20,247 nucleotides of DNA, from contig URBH01000042.1 in NCBI GenBank assembly GCA_900546075.1, forward strand, positions 1 through 20,247, read 5' to 3'. Both the position numbers and the translations under genes were made by a program. The notes below the pieces were generated by a model, which was not told where the DNA came from, searched no databases, and saw only the letters and a program-made list of their open reading frames with translations. Below, piece by piece: positions 7,028 to 15,584 of this stretch. This DNA is from an uncultured Eubacteriales bacterium (GTDB lineage: Bacteria; Bacillota; Clostridia; Oscillospirales; Oscillospiraceae). The stretch's first letter is position 1. The number at the start of each line of letters is the position of its first letter.

Positions 7028-9511
7028 TTATATTTTCGGGATTGCCCTCGGGTTGCAATCCTTTATGCTCATGTGAGAATAAGTGTCCACAATGCGCTGA
7101 TATTCCTCGTTCGTAATGGGTGTCAGGTCTTGTTTCATGATGTCAAAATCTCTGTCCCGATACCACTGGTCATTATGGACGTTGTAGGCAATGCTCTCTA
7201 TCGGAACAGCCGTTTTGTTTTCCACCTGATAATAGGTACTGCTGCTTCCGCCGGAACCCTCGCCCCAGTACTCCAGAACATTTCCCGCGCATAAATAAAG
7301 CGTACTTCCGCTCAAAATCTCCCGCGCAGTGCCATTTTGGACTCCGGCCACTTCGCAAAGTACACCGTCCCTGTTAAACAGCAGCAGTTCATCCTGCCCG
7401 TCGCCGTCCAAATCCCGAAGTGCATAGCATTTTATCCTATCCGTGTCGATCGTGGAAAGATACGCCTTGTAATCGGCCAGAGCCTCAGCATCATTTTCTG
7501 CGATGTCCGCTGAATTTACCTTTTCAAGGGGCTTCGGATTGCACTCCCACATAAGCATACGGGAGCCGGAGTAAGCGCCGGTAACACGCAGAGCCTCTTC
7601 CTCGGTGATAGGTGTCAAATCTTCTTCAAAGAAGTCGTAATTGCTGTCCCGATACCACTGACTTTCATCGGCACTGTAAGTAATACACTCAAACGGGACA
7701 GCAGCATGGTTTTCCACCCGATAGTAGGTCATTCTTTCCCCGCCGCCGGAAAACCCCTGCCATTCTTCCAGAACATTGTCCGGACATAAGAATAGTACAC
7801 TGCCGGAGCTGGCAAACTCCAATTCCTTCGCAGTGCCGTTCTGAATTGTGGCCACTTTATCAAGGCTTTCAATGTCGGAATCATACAGCAGCAATTCGTC
7901 CTGTCCGTCGCCGTCCAAGTCCCGGAGGGCATAGTAATCTATGGAACTTGTGTCGATGGTGGAAAGATACCCTTCATAGTCGGCCAGTGCCGGGTCGTAG
8001 CTCCCGGCACTGTCGTCTGCGAATGGTGTGATTGCAATGGGAAGACTGGCGGCGGTGCTGTAAATTTCGTCCTCCGACCAGTTTTCGTCGGTGATCGGCG
8101 CAAGATCATTCTCGCCCGTTCCCCGGAACCAGGGGTGATCCGGGTCTGTCGCCGCGTCAAACCGGATAAGGCTGTCTGTGACAAGCTGTCCCCTGCTCAG
8201 GTGGCAGTACACATAGTCTGTGAGCGCCGCGCCGTTCGACCCGACGTTCAGGATGCGGTAGCCTTCCCGCAGCTCATAGGAATTCCGATCCCAGCCGGTG
8301 AACACATGCACCACCTTGCCGTCCACCAGAGAATACAGGTCGTAAATGACCTGCCGTTCGGCGTCGTTGGCGATGATAAGCTCGTCCGTGCCGTCATTGT
8401 CCAGATCAAGAAGCGCATAGCCCAGCTCGCTGGGGGAGGTTGCGTAGCTCACCAGAATGCTGATGTCCGCGTTGCTGCACGCCTCCCCGCCCCAGTGTTC
8501 CGTCAGGGCGGTGACATATTTGGCGATGACCGGCTGGTAGGCTTCCGGAATCGCGGTGCCGCTTTCGGTTGGCGCGGTGGTTTCAACGGGGGCGTTCCGG
8601 GTTCTCGGGGCGAGGGACAGGTCAAAGGTGTTGGCAAAGGCTTCCAGCGTCGCCTTTCCCGTCTGGGTGTCCCCCGTTGTGGCGTTCATCACAACGATCA
8701 CGACAACGGAGTCGCCGGTGTCCGTCAACACTAGGGAATTGTTCTGCCCCACGGCAATGAGGACATCCGTCCCGGCGGTGGTGACGGCATTCGACCACTG
8801 GTAATCGCTCGTATTCTCGATTTCCCAATAGGCCGTGGACAGGGTCTGCTTCATGGCGCGGTACGCCCGGTATTCTATGGGGTAGTCCAGGCCGCTGACC
8901 GTGGTCGCGCCCCAGAACTCAAAGTTGCCGTCGGCGGAATAGCTGGGATTGCTGGTGGTCACGTCCCCGTTCCCGGAGTCCCTGACCATGCTTCTGACAT
9001 TCAGCGCGGTGAACATTTCCTCGGTGGTATCCGGGGAAATTCCGTCTCCAACCTTGTTCAGGCCGTATTTTGTGCAGATTTCATCCACCTTCTGCGCCAT
9101 TTCCGTATTCCGGCAGCCATAGGCGCGGTAGGCTTCGGAGAGGGTCTCGTCTACATCGCCTGTGGCGTTGCAGCTCTGGACGTAGTCCTTGATCTCCATG
9201 CTGGCCTTGTAATTCGCCGAGGATTGCAGGCTTTCCAGCGTCAGCGGCTCGGTAGGGACATTGGACATGGACGGCGGAGTCTTATCCGTCCGTCCGAGGA
9301 CAAAAATGCCCAGCAGCACCACCGCAAACAGCGCCGCGGCGGCGGGAATGATCGTCCACCAGCGCTGAGACGATGCTTTCTGCTGATGCGCGCCCCGGCG
9401 AGGTGGCTTTTCGGCGGGAAGCTGGGCTTCCAGAGCCGCGCGCATTCTGGTAATCTGGGCAGGCGTGGGGTTGACCGTGTTCAAAGCGTCACAAATCACT
9501 TGACTTTTCAT
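7028..9511 (-). CDS. Membrane-anchored DxDxDG-repeat protein, probable regulator of the adjacent ECF sigma factor
   Basis: An 827-residue protein. Residues 1-50 are a basic, presumably cytoplasmic segment; residues about 51-73 form one membrane span (WWTIIPAAAALFAVVLLGIF); the rest should lie outside the cell. Motifs of the form DxDxDGxxEL occur at 369-378, 531-540 and 700-709 and resemble calcium-binding loops. Residues about 509-648 and 678-812 are repeats of each other. The start ATG overlaps the sigma stop as ATGA (9508-9511), implying coupled translation. A sigma gene followed by a single-span protein is the usual layout of an ECF sigma and its anti-sigma factor, so I infer that role. 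No zinc anti-sigma motif is present in the N-terminus. No catalytic motif was recognised in the outside part. Confidence 0.7.
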   Translation of the reverse strand: MKSQVICDALNTVNPTPAQITRMRAALEAQLPAEKPPRRGAHQQKASSQRWWTIIPAAAALFAVVLLGIFVLGRTDKTPPSMSNVPTEPLTLESLQSSANYKASMEIKDYVQSCNATGDVDETLSEAYRAYGCRNTEMAQKVDEICTKYGLNKVGDGISPDTTEEMFTALNVRSMVRDSGNGDVTTSNPSYSADGNFEFWGATTVSGLDYPIEYRAYRAMKQTLSTAYWEIENTSDYQWSNAVTTAGTDVLIAVGQNNSLVLTDTGDSVVVIVVMNATTGDTQTGKATLEAFANTFDLSLAPRTRNAPVETTAPTESGTAIPEAYQPVIAKYVTALTEHWGGEACSNADISILVSYATSPSELGYALLDLDNDGTDELIIANDAERQVIYDLYSLVDGKVVHVFTGWDRNSYELREGYRILNVGSNGAALTDYVYCHLSRGQLVTDSLIRFDAATDPDHPWFRGTGENDLAPITDENWSEDEIYSTAASLPIAITPFADDSAGSYDPALADYEGYLSTIDTSSIDYYALRDLDGDGQDELLLYDSDIESLDKVATIQNGTAKELEFASSGSVLFLCPDNVLEEWQGFSGGGERMTYYRVENHAAVPFECITYSADESQWYRDSNYDFFEEDLTPITEEEALRVTGAYSGSRMLMWECNPKPLEKVNSADIAENDAEALADYKAYLSTIDTDRIKCYALRDLDGDGQDELLLFNRDGVLCEVAGVQNGTAREILSGSTLYLCAGNVLEYWGEGSGGSSSTYYQVENKTAVPIESIAYNVHNDQWYRDRDFDIMKQDLTPITNEEYQRIVDTYSHMSIKDCNPRAIPKI

Positions 9512-9996
9512 CTGTCAGCACCTCCTAACATGGTCATAAGCTGCTTTCTTGCCCGGGACAGGCGGCTGCGGACGGTGCTTTCCGGACAGTTCTGATGGGC
9601 AGCAATTTCCGCAGTGGTGTATCCCTCGTAGTAGTACAGATAGACGACGTCCTTGTAGTCCTGGGGCAGCGCCAGAATGGCGTCCAGCACATCGTTTCCC
9701 GTCTCCGTCCGCTCCTGGGGCAGGGACGTGTAATCGTCTATGTTCTCATTTTTTCGCCACCACTTTTTCAGGGTGTCCTTGCAGAGGTTCGACGCGGTAA
9801 TGATAAGCCACGCCTTTTCGTGGCGTTGGTCTGCAAAAGGCTTTCCGTTGGACATCAGCCGCAGGAAGGTCTCCTGGGTCATATCCTCTGCTTCCGGGGC
9901 GTTTTTCATGTATGCATAGCAGACACGGTAAACGGTGTCTACCTGGCGGTCATAGATTTCCATGATTTCTTTGTTGGTGCGCAGCAAAGTAGGCAT
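9508..9996 (-). CDS. ECF-type RNA polymerase sigma factor
   Basis: A 162-residue sigma-70 family protein. Region 2 covers about residues 13-80 (YDRQVDTVYRVCYAYM, then APEAEDMTQETFLRLM) and region 4 about 103-157, with the helix-turn-helix EGYTTAEIAAHQNCPESTVRSRLSRAR. There is no region 1 or 3, as in ECF factors. I start it at 9996 because AGGAGG precedes this ATG by nine bases; the open frame extends further up but would run through the pgsA terminator side without a ribosome site. It overlaps the membrane protein gene by four bases. It probably directs transcription of an envelope or secretion response when its partner releases it. Confidence 0.88.
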   Translation of the reverse strand: MPTLLRTNKEIMEIYDRQVDTVYRVCYAYMKNAPEAEDMTQETFLRLMSNGKPFADQRHEKAWLIITASNLCKDTLKKWWRKNENIDDYTSLPQERTETGNDVLDAILALPQDYKDVVYLYYYEGYTTAEIAAHQNCPESTVRSRLSRARKQLMTMLGGADR

Positions 9997-10020
9997 TTGC
10001 CTTCCCCTCCTCTCAGATAG

Positions 10021-10048
10021 GAAACGATTGAGCCGGTCAAAACGTTGC
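10021..10048 (-). promoter_or_regulatory. Possible ECF-type promoter of the sigma operon
   Basis: On the - strand GCAACGTT (10048-10041) and CGTTTC (10026-10021) are separated by about the distance seen between the AAC and CGT elements of autoregulated ECF promoters. No clear sigma-A promoter was found here. Both elements are short, so chance is a real alternative. Confidence 0.2.
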
Positions 10049-10073
10049 ATGGGTGAATATTTTTTCGCAAAAA

Positions 10074-10105
10074 CGCTGTCATCCCGCCGCAGCGGGATGA
10101 CAGCG
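10074..10105 (-). terminator. Terminator at the end of the nine-gene operon
   Basis: A 14-bp perfect stem (10074-10087 with 10092-10105, tetraloop CGCA) lies nine bases after the pgsA stop codon. On the - strand it is followed by TTTTTGCG, a normal intrinsic terminator. The + side also has a T run (CTTCGTTTTT). Confidence 0.9.
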
Positions 10106-10114
10106 CTTCGTTTT

Positions 10115-10645
10115 TCAGCTCCACAGGCATTTCCAGTTCTGGACAAAGTATTCCACGCCGGAATAAACCGTGGTAAGGACAATGACGCCGATCACGACCC
10201 AGTTGAGAACGGCCGCACCGGGCAGCGCCATCATGACGCAAAGCCCCACCATGGTGCTGGCGGTTTTCACCTTGCCGCTCCATCCGGCGGCGATCACATG
10301 CCCCTTTTGGACGGCAATCAGCCGCAGTCCCGTTACGGCAAATTCCCGTGTCAGCACGATCATCAGCGCCCAGGCGGGAAACACGCCCCACTGGCAGAAC
10401 ATGCACATGGCGGCGATCACCAGCAGCTTGTCAGCCAAAGGGTCAAGGAATTTTCCAAAATCCGTGACCTGATTGTAGTGCCGGGCGATATAGCCGTCCA
10501 GGGAATCCGTCAGGCTGGCAACAATAAAAATTGCGAGAGAAATGTACATCCACATCCCCGGCGCGCCGCCGGATAAGTACATGGTCACCATAAACGCCGG
10601 AATCATTGCCACCCTCACCAGCGTGATTTTACTTGCCAGCGTCAT
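10115..10645 (-). CDS. pgsA: CDP-diacylglycerol--glycerol-3-phosphate 3-phosphatidyltransferase
   Basis: A 176-residue integral membrane enzyme that makes phosphatidylglycerol phosphate, the committed step to phosphatidylglycerol and cardiolipin. The CDP-alcohol phosphatidyltransferase signature is complete: D47-x2-D50-G51-x2-A54-R55-x8-G64-x3-D68-x3-D72. Several hydrophobic segments surround it, including about residues 8-24, 32-46, 73-90, 93-108 and 142-165. The ATG at 10645 overlaps the rimO stop as ATGA, which decides the start over a longer frame. It is the last gene of the operon. Confidence 0.93.
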   Translation of the reverse strand: MTLASKITLVRVAMIPAFMVTMYLSGGAPGMWMYISLAIFIVASLTDSLDGYIARHYNQVTDFGKFLDPLADKLLVIAAMCMFCQWGVFPAWALMIVLTREFAVTGLRLIAVQKGHVIAAGWSGKVKTASTMVGLCVMMALPGAAVLNWVVIGVIVLTTVYSGVEYFVQNWKCLWS

Positions 10646-11976
10646 GCTTCTTCCTCCACCACATAGCCGCACAGATCGCCGTCGGTGCAGCCGTCAATTT
10701 TTACCATGACAAAATCGCCCTCGTGAACCGGCTCGTCGGACGCAATCCAGACCCGGCCGTCAATGTCCGGGGAGTCGGCGAAGGTGCGGCCGTAGAACTG
10801 CCCGCTTTCCTCGTCGTAGCCGTCCACCAGAACCTCCATGGTCTTGCCCAGCTTTTCGGCGTTGTAGGCGTCCATGATTTCCGATTGCAGCATTTCCACG
10901 ATCTCTGCCCGCTTGACGGCGGTGTCCGTGTCCACGTGCTCCATTTCTGCGGCGGGGGTGCCTTCCTCCGGCGAGAACGCGAACGCGCCGACGCGCTCCA
11001 GGCGCTCCTCCCGCAGAAAATCGCACAGCTCGGCGAATTCCTCCTCCCCCTCACCGGGCAGGCCGGTGATCAGGCTGGTGCGAATGACCAGTCCGGGAAT
11101 TCCGGCTCTCAGCCTTGCGAACAGGGCTTTCAGAAACGCCCCGTCCCCCCGGCGGTTCATCAGCTTCAGGATTTTGCTGTTGCAGTGCTGGATGGGGATG
11201 TCCAGATATTTGACGATTTTCGGCTCGGAGGCCATGACCTGAATGAATTCGTCGTCGATTTCGTCGGGATAGACGTAGTGGACGCGGATCCAGTGCAGCC
11301 CGTCGATCTCGCAGAGCTTCCGCAGAAGCTCCGGCAGGAGCCGCTTGTGCCCGGGCAAGTCTGTGCCGTAACGGCTGGTGTCCTGCGCAACCACAATCAG
11401 CTCCTTTACGCCGCTGTCCGCCAGCATCCGAGCTTCGTAAAGCACGTCGTCCAGCTGACGGCTGCGATATTTGCCCCGGAGAGAAGGAATGACGCAGTAG
11501 GCGCAGTGGTTGTCGCAGCCCTCGGCGATTTTGATGAAGGCGTAATGCCCTGCCGTGGTCATGATGCGTCCCGTTTCCACTTCCGGGGCGTCGATGGAGC
11601 CGAAGTCCACCACCTGCTCCCCGTTCAGGAGCTTTTCAATGGCGGGAACGATTTCCGTGTAGCTTCCCGTACCCAGAATGCCGTCCACCTCGGGCATTTC
11701 CTTCAGAATATCCCCCTGATACCGCTGGGACAGGCAGCCGGTGACCAGAATTTTGCCCACCAGTCCCTCCGCTTTCAGGGCGGCGGTCTGTAAAATGTAG
11801 TCGATCGCCTCGGATTTTGCCGAATCGATAAAGCCGCAGGTGTTGATGACCACCACGTCGCTGCCGATAACATCCGACTTGACGGTATGTCCCGCCTCCT
11901 GCACCCGATACATCATCCGCTCGCAATCCACCTGATTCTTGGCGCAGCCGAGGGAGATAAAACCAATGTTTGCCAT
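10642..11976 (-). CDS. rimO: Ribosomal protein S12 methylthiotransferase RimO
   Basis: A 444-residue radical SAM enzyme that adds a methylthio group to an aspartate of ribosomal protein S12. The N-terminal domain has the three cluster cysteines C11, C47 and C80. The radical SAM cluster motif is C153-x3-C157-x2-C160 in GCDNHCAYC. A C-terminal TRAM-like domain of about 65 residues ends the protein. The opening ISLGCAKNQVDCE and the segment IPSLRGKYRSR favour RimO over the tRNA enzyme MiaB. AGGAGG sits inside the end of recX, shortly before the ATG. The neighbouring recX and pgsA are cotranscribed. Confidence 0.93.
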   Translation of the reverse strand: MANIGFISLGCAKNQVDCERMMYRVQEAGHTVKSDVIGSDVVVINTCGFIDSAKSEAIDYILQTAALKAEGLVGKILVTGCLSQRYQGDILKEMPEVDGILGTGSYTEIVPAIEKLLNGEQVVDFGSIDAPEVETGRIMTTAGHYAFIKIAEGCDNHCAYCVIPSLRGKYRSRQLDDVLYEARMLADSGVKELIVVAQDTSRYGTDLPGHKRLLPELLRKLCEIDGLHWIRVHYVYPDEIDDEFIQVMASEPKIVKYLDIPIQHCNSKILKLMNRRGDGAFLKALFARLRAGIPGLVIRTSLITGLPGEGEEEFAELCDFLREERLERVGAFAFSPEEGTPAAEMEHVDTDTAVKRAEIVEMLQSEIMDAYNAEKLGKTMEVLVDGYDEESGQFYGRTFADSPDIDGRVWIASDEPVHEGDFVMVKIDGCTDGDLCGYVVEEEA

Positions 11977-11979
11977 AAT

Positions 11980-12609
11980 TCAGAATTCCTCCTGAAAATC
12001 TTCTGTGTCAAAGGAAAGCGCGTCCAAAGCACGCCGGACGCTGACGTAGCTGTGACCCCGGCGGATCAGGGCGTCCACGGCACGCCTGATCTGCTTTTCG
12101 TCGGAGTCCGCGTCCAGGCGGCTTTTCAGAAACGCCGTGATCTTTTCCGTCTGGTCGGGATAGTCCGCAAGCACCTCGTCCCAGTATTCCTTGGGAATCC
12201 GCTTCTCATAGAGCGCCTGCTTGGCGCGTGCGAGGCCGTAGCCCTTGGAGATGCAGCTGCTTACCACCTGCTCCGCCGTCGCCCGGTCGTCTACAAGATG
12301 CAGGTCTTCCATCCAGGATACCGCTTCTTTGGCCTGCTGGGGGTCTTCCCCCTTGCGCACCAGACGGGCTTCCAAGTCCCGGCGGGAAACGCTGGCGGCG
12401 GAGACAATGCGGACTGCCCGCATTTTGGCGGACATCTGCCCGGCGGCGGTGCGGAGGGCTTCCGTCTCCTGCTCGTCCAGCTCTTTGCCGGAATAAAGGG
12501 CGAAATCCTCCACCGTCTGGCGGTACAGTCCCATTTTGCTGCCGTCGTCAAAGGTCACCCAATAGCGCCCTGCCCGGTCGGGCGAGGTTTTCAGGGACTC
12601 AACCTTCAT
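11980..12609 (-). CDS. recX: Regulatory protein RecX
   Basis: A 209-residue cytoplasmic protein of the RecX family, which binds RecA filaments and limits their activity. Typical features are the three-helix repeats, e.g. RRDLEARLVRKGEDPQQAKEAVSWMEDLHLVDD, then YGLARAKQALYEKRIPKE, and the final RRGHSYVSVRRALDAL. A beta-rich N-terminal extension of about 50 residues (YWVTFDDGSKMGLYRQTVED) precedes them, as in Firmicutes RecX. The ATG at 12609 overlaps the end of recA by 11 bases; a TTG at 12615 is an alternative start. No strong ribosome site is present, so translation probably depends on that of recA. Confidence 0.9.
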   Translation of the reverse strand: MKVESLKTSPDRAGRYWVTFDDGSKMGLYRQTVEDFALYSGKELDEQETEALRTAAGQMSAKMRAVRIVSAASVSRRDLEARLVRKGEDPQQAKEAVSWMEDLHLVDDRATAEQVVSSCISKGYGLARAKQALYEKRIPKEYWDEVLADYPDQTEKITAFLKSRLDADSDEKQIRRAVDALIRRGHSYVSVRRALDALSFDTEDFQEEF

Positions 12610-13705
12610 CGTCAAAATCGTCGGCGCTGACGGCTACCGCCTTATCGGCGGCCTTGGCGGGCGCCTTGGGGGCGCCGTTGTTCAGCTTCCACAGATTCTC
12701 CCGCACCTCGGCTTCCACCTTCTCGGCGATGTCGGGGTTGGCGATGAGGTAATCCTTCACGGAGTTCGCGCCCTGACCGATGCGCTCGTCGCCCATGGAG
12801 AACCAGCTGCCGCTCTTCTGAATGATGTCCAGCTGAACCGCCAAATCCACCAGCTCGCCCCACTTGGAAATGCCCTTGCCGTAGAGGATTTCAAACACAG
12901 CCTCCCGGAAAGGCGGCGCGACCTTGTTCTTGACCACCTTGACCCGGGTCTTGTTGCCGATGACATTGCTTCCCTCTTTGATGGACTCAATGCGGCGCAC
13001 GTCCAGACGGACGGAGGAATAGAATTTCAGCGCGTTGCCGCCGGTGGTGGTCTCCGGGTTACCATACATCACACCGATCTTCATACGCAGCTGGTTGATG
13101 AAGATGACCACACAGTTGGTCTTGGCGATGGTGCCCGCCAGCTTCCGCAGCGCCTGAGACATCAGACGCGCCTGAAGGCCGACAAAGGTGTCGCCCATTT
13201 CGCCCTCAATTTCCTGCTTGGGAACCAGCGCGGCCACGGAGTCCACGACCACCGCGTCCACCGCGCCGGAGCGAACCAGCGCGTCGGTGATTTCCAGCGC
13301 CTGCTCGCCGGTATCGGGCTGGGACACCAGCAGATTGTCCGTATCCACGCCCAGCGCGGCGGCATACACGGGGTCAAGGGCGTGTTCCGCGTCCACGAAG
13401 GCCACCTCGCCGCCCCGCTTCTGGGCTTCTGCCAGAATGTGCAGCGCCAGAGTGGTCTTACCGGAGGATTCGGGGCCGTAAATCTCAATGATTCTGCCCT
13501 TGGGCACGCCGCCGATGCCCAGCGCCGCGTCCAGCGCCAGAGAGCCGGTGGGGATGGCCTCCACGTTCATCTCCGGGCGGTCGCCCAGACGCATGACCGT
13601 GCCCTTGCCGAAGTTCTTGTCGATCTGGGCAAGGGCCGTCTGCAATGCCTTTTTCTTGTCCGACGCGGGGGCGGGGGCTTCATAAATCGTTTTCTTTGTA
13701 GCCAT
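12599..13705 (-). CDS. recA: Recombinase RecA
   Basis: A 368-residue DNA-dependent ATPase for homologous recombination and the SOS response. The Walker A motif is G77-PESSGKT-84, and the conserved stretches FVDAEHALDP, VVDSVAALVP, FINQLRMKIGVMYGNPETTTGGNALKF and KNKVAPPFREA are all intact. The C-terminus is acidic (SADDFDDEG) after an Ala/Lys-rich linker. The ATG at 13705 is two bases past the prmC stop; a GGAAGG-rich site lies in the end of prmC. The gene is in mid-operon, followed by overlapping recX. No LexA box of the GAAC-N4-GTTC type was seen near it. Confidence 0.97.
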   Translation of the reverse strand: MATKKTIYEAPAPASDKKKALQTALAQIDKNFGKGTVMRLGDRPEMNVEAIPTGSLALDAALGIGGVPKGRIIEIYGPESSGKTTLALHILAEAQKRGGEVAFVDAEHALDPVYAAALGVDTDNLLVSQPDTGEQALEITDALVRSGAVDAVVVDSVAALVPKQEIEGEMGDTFVGLQARLMSQALRKLAGTIAKTNCVVIFINQLRMKIGVMYGNPETTTGGNALKFYSSVRLDVRRIESIKEGSNVIGNKTRVKVVKNKVAPPFREAVFEILYGKGISKWGELVDLAVQLDIIQKSGSWFSMGDERIGQGANSVKDYLIANPDIAEKVEAEVRENLWKLNNGAPKAPAKAADKAVAVSADDFDDEG

Positions 13706-13707
13706 AA

Positions 13708-14580
13708 TCAATCTTCCTTCCTGCCGTACTGGGCAAGCACGGCACGTTCTCTGTCATTATAATCTCTGGTTCGTTCCAGAATGGCATACCCATTTTCTTC
13801 CAGAATCCGGCACACATCGTCTCCCTGTCCCATGCCGAACTCGAAGCAGACAAATCCGCCCTTTTTCAGCGCGGGCGTGTAGTTCTCCACGATGGCGCGG
13901 TAGAAGTCCAGGCCGTCCTCCCCGCCGTAAAGCGCCATTTCCGGCTCAAAATCCTTGACGCTGTGGGGAAGCGCCTGCATTTCCGCCCCGGTAACATAGG
14001 GCGGGTTGGAGACGATCATGTCGTATTTCCCGAGAAAGGCCGGGGCTTTCTGCATGGCATCCGCCTGAACGCACCGCACCCGTCCGCCAAGACGGTTCAG
14101 GCCGGTGTTTTCCTTGGCGATTGCCAGGGCTTCCATGCTCAAATCTGCCAGCGTCACCTTCGCGTCCTTGACCCGGCTGGCAATGGCAAGGCCGATGCAG
14201 CCGGAGCCGCAGCACAAATCCAGTATCCGGGGATCCTGCTCCAGAAACAGCGCCTTGCGAATGGCAAGCTCTGCCAAGGCGCAGGTATCGTCCCGGGGAA
14301 TCAGCACATCCGGCGTTACCCGAAGGGGCAGACCGTAAAACTCCCACTCCCCCAGCACGTAGGCCAGCGGCTCCCCGTCCAGCAGCCGCCGGACGGCGCG
14401 GCTCATATCCAGGCAAACCTGCTCCGACGCGTACAGGTCACGGTCTGCCAGAATGGCCTCCTGGCTCTTCCCGGAAAAATGGCACAGCAGATGCCGCGCC
14501 ATCATCCCCGCCGTCTGGGCGTCCTCGGTTTCCAGCAGCGCATGGCGGGCGTCCAGATATAGCTGGCCGTATTGCTTCAC
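13708..14580 (-). CDS. prmC: Peptide chain release factor N5-glutamine methyltransferase
   Basis: A 290-residue SAM-dependent enzyme that methylates the glutamine of the GGQ motif in release factors. SAM motif I is DLCCGSGCIG (121-130) and the catalytic NPPY is at 192-195. The N-terminal helical domain holds GEPLAYVLGEWEFYGL and VLIPRDDT (many homologues have PRPET here). I chose the GTG start at 14580, which overlaps the DUF1385 stop as GTGA. A TTG three bases earlier (14583) is nearer the best spacing from AAGGAGG and cannot be excluded. It follows a DUF1385 gene, a common pairing in Clostridia. Confidence 0.92.
   Translation of the reverse strand: MKQYGQLYLDARHALLETEDAQTAGMMARHLLCHFSGKSQEAILADRDLYASEQVCLDMSRAVRRLLDGEPLAYVLGEWEFYGLPLRVTPDVLIPRDDTCALAELAIRKALFLEQDPRILDLCCGSGCIGLAIASRVKDAKVTLADLSMEALAIAKENTGLNRLGGRVRCVQADAMQKAPAFLGKYDMIVSNPPYVTGAEMQALPHSVKDFEPEMALYGGEDGLDFYRAIVENYTPALKKGGFVCFEFGMGQGDDVCRILEENGYAILERTRDYNDRERAVLAQYGRKED
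13756..13761 (-). promoter_or_regulatory. Possible internal -10 box upstream of recA
   Basis: TATAAT occurs on the - strand about 50 bases before the recA ATG, inside the end of prmC. No acceptable -35 box or TG extension accompanies it. It also encodes part of a plausible protein segment (RDYND), so it may be chance. Confidence 0.2.
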
Positions 14581-15575
14581 CAACGGTCAGAACCCTCCTT
14601 CTCGGGCAGCACGGCCTGTACCGCCGCGATACCCACCTCAATCATGGAGTCGTCCGGTTCGTTGGTGGTGAAATGCTGCATCCACATACCCGGCGCGGAA
14701 AGTGCTCTGGTAAAAGCGTTGTCATTTCTTCCGCACCAGCGGTTGATCTCGTAGGTGATGCCCACCACCACCGGCAAAAGCAGCAGCTTAAACGCAATCA
14801 TCAGCATCCGATAGCCAAAGGTGCCGCGAATGGCTTCCAGTCCGGGGAAGATTGCCAGCAGCGCCGACGACGCAATGGAAAACACCAGAATGGAGATCAC
14901 CATGACCACCAGCAGGAAGCTGGTGCCGCACCGGGGGTGCAGCCGTGTCATTTTTCGCACGTTTTCCACCGTCAGGGGCAGTCTCGCCTCATAGCAGCGA
15001 ATGGTCTTATGCTCCGCGCCGTGGTAGGAAAACACCCGCTTCATATCCGGCATCCGGGATATCAGAATCATATAGGCCATAAAGATCACCATGCGGATGA
15101 TGCCCTCCACCAGGTTCAGGAGCAGCGTGCCGGTAATGATCTTGTCAAAAAATCCGCTGATGACCATAGGCAGCAGGAAAAACAGGCCGATGGAAAGCAG
15201 CAGCCCCATGGCCACGGCAATGCCGACGATGGCCTTCTGGAAGGCTTCGCTTCCCAGCTTCTTTTCCAGCCACTTATCAAATTTGGACGGCTCCTCCTGC
15301 ATTTCGTCTGGTGCCAGGTCGGCAGACCTTAGCAGCGCCTTCACGCCCACGATCTGCGCGTCAAAAAAGTTGAAAATGCCCCGGATAAAGGGCCAGGTTT
15401 TCCAGGAGCCGGGCGGGTTCAGCTTTCGGGGGGAAACCTCCACGGTCAGTCCGTCCTTGCCCCGGATGACCACGGCGTCCTTTTCAGGCCCCCGCATCAT
15501 GATGCCCTCGATCAGCGCCTGACCGCCGATCATGGTTTTGAATTTTTCACAGGTTTCGGTTTCTTTGTTTGCCAT
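14577..15575 (-). CDS. DUF1385 family membrane protein
   Basis: A 332-residue membrane protein of the DUF1385 family (B. subtilis YqhQ type), function unknown. The family signature IGGQALIEGIMMRGP lies at residues 16-30, followed by a soluble beta-rich part. Hydrophobic segments follow at about 113-140, 145-168 and, after a histidine-containing stretch (VFSYHGAEHKTIRCYEA), at about 220-245 and 255-275. The start follows GAGGAG by about five bases and lies nine bases from the sensor kinase stop. The gene overlaps prmC. Confidence 0.88.
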   Translation of the reverse strand: MANKETETCEKFKTMIGGQALIEGIMMRGPEKDAVVIRGKDGLTVEVSPRKLNPPGSWKTWPFIRGIFNFFDAQIVGVKALLRSADLAPDEMQEEPSKFDKWLEKKLGSEAFQKAIVGIAVAMGLLLSIGLFFLLPMVISGFFDKIITGTLLLNLVEGIIRMVIFMAYMILISRMPDMKRVFSYHGAEHKTIRCYEARLPLTVENVRKMTRLHPRCGTSFLLVVMVISILVFSIASSALLAIFPGLEAIRGTFGYRMLMIAFKLLLLPVVVGITYEINRWCGRNDNAFTRALSAPGMWMQHFTTNEPDDSMIEVGIAAVQAVLPEKEGSDRW

Positions 15576-15584
15576 GGTTTCTCC

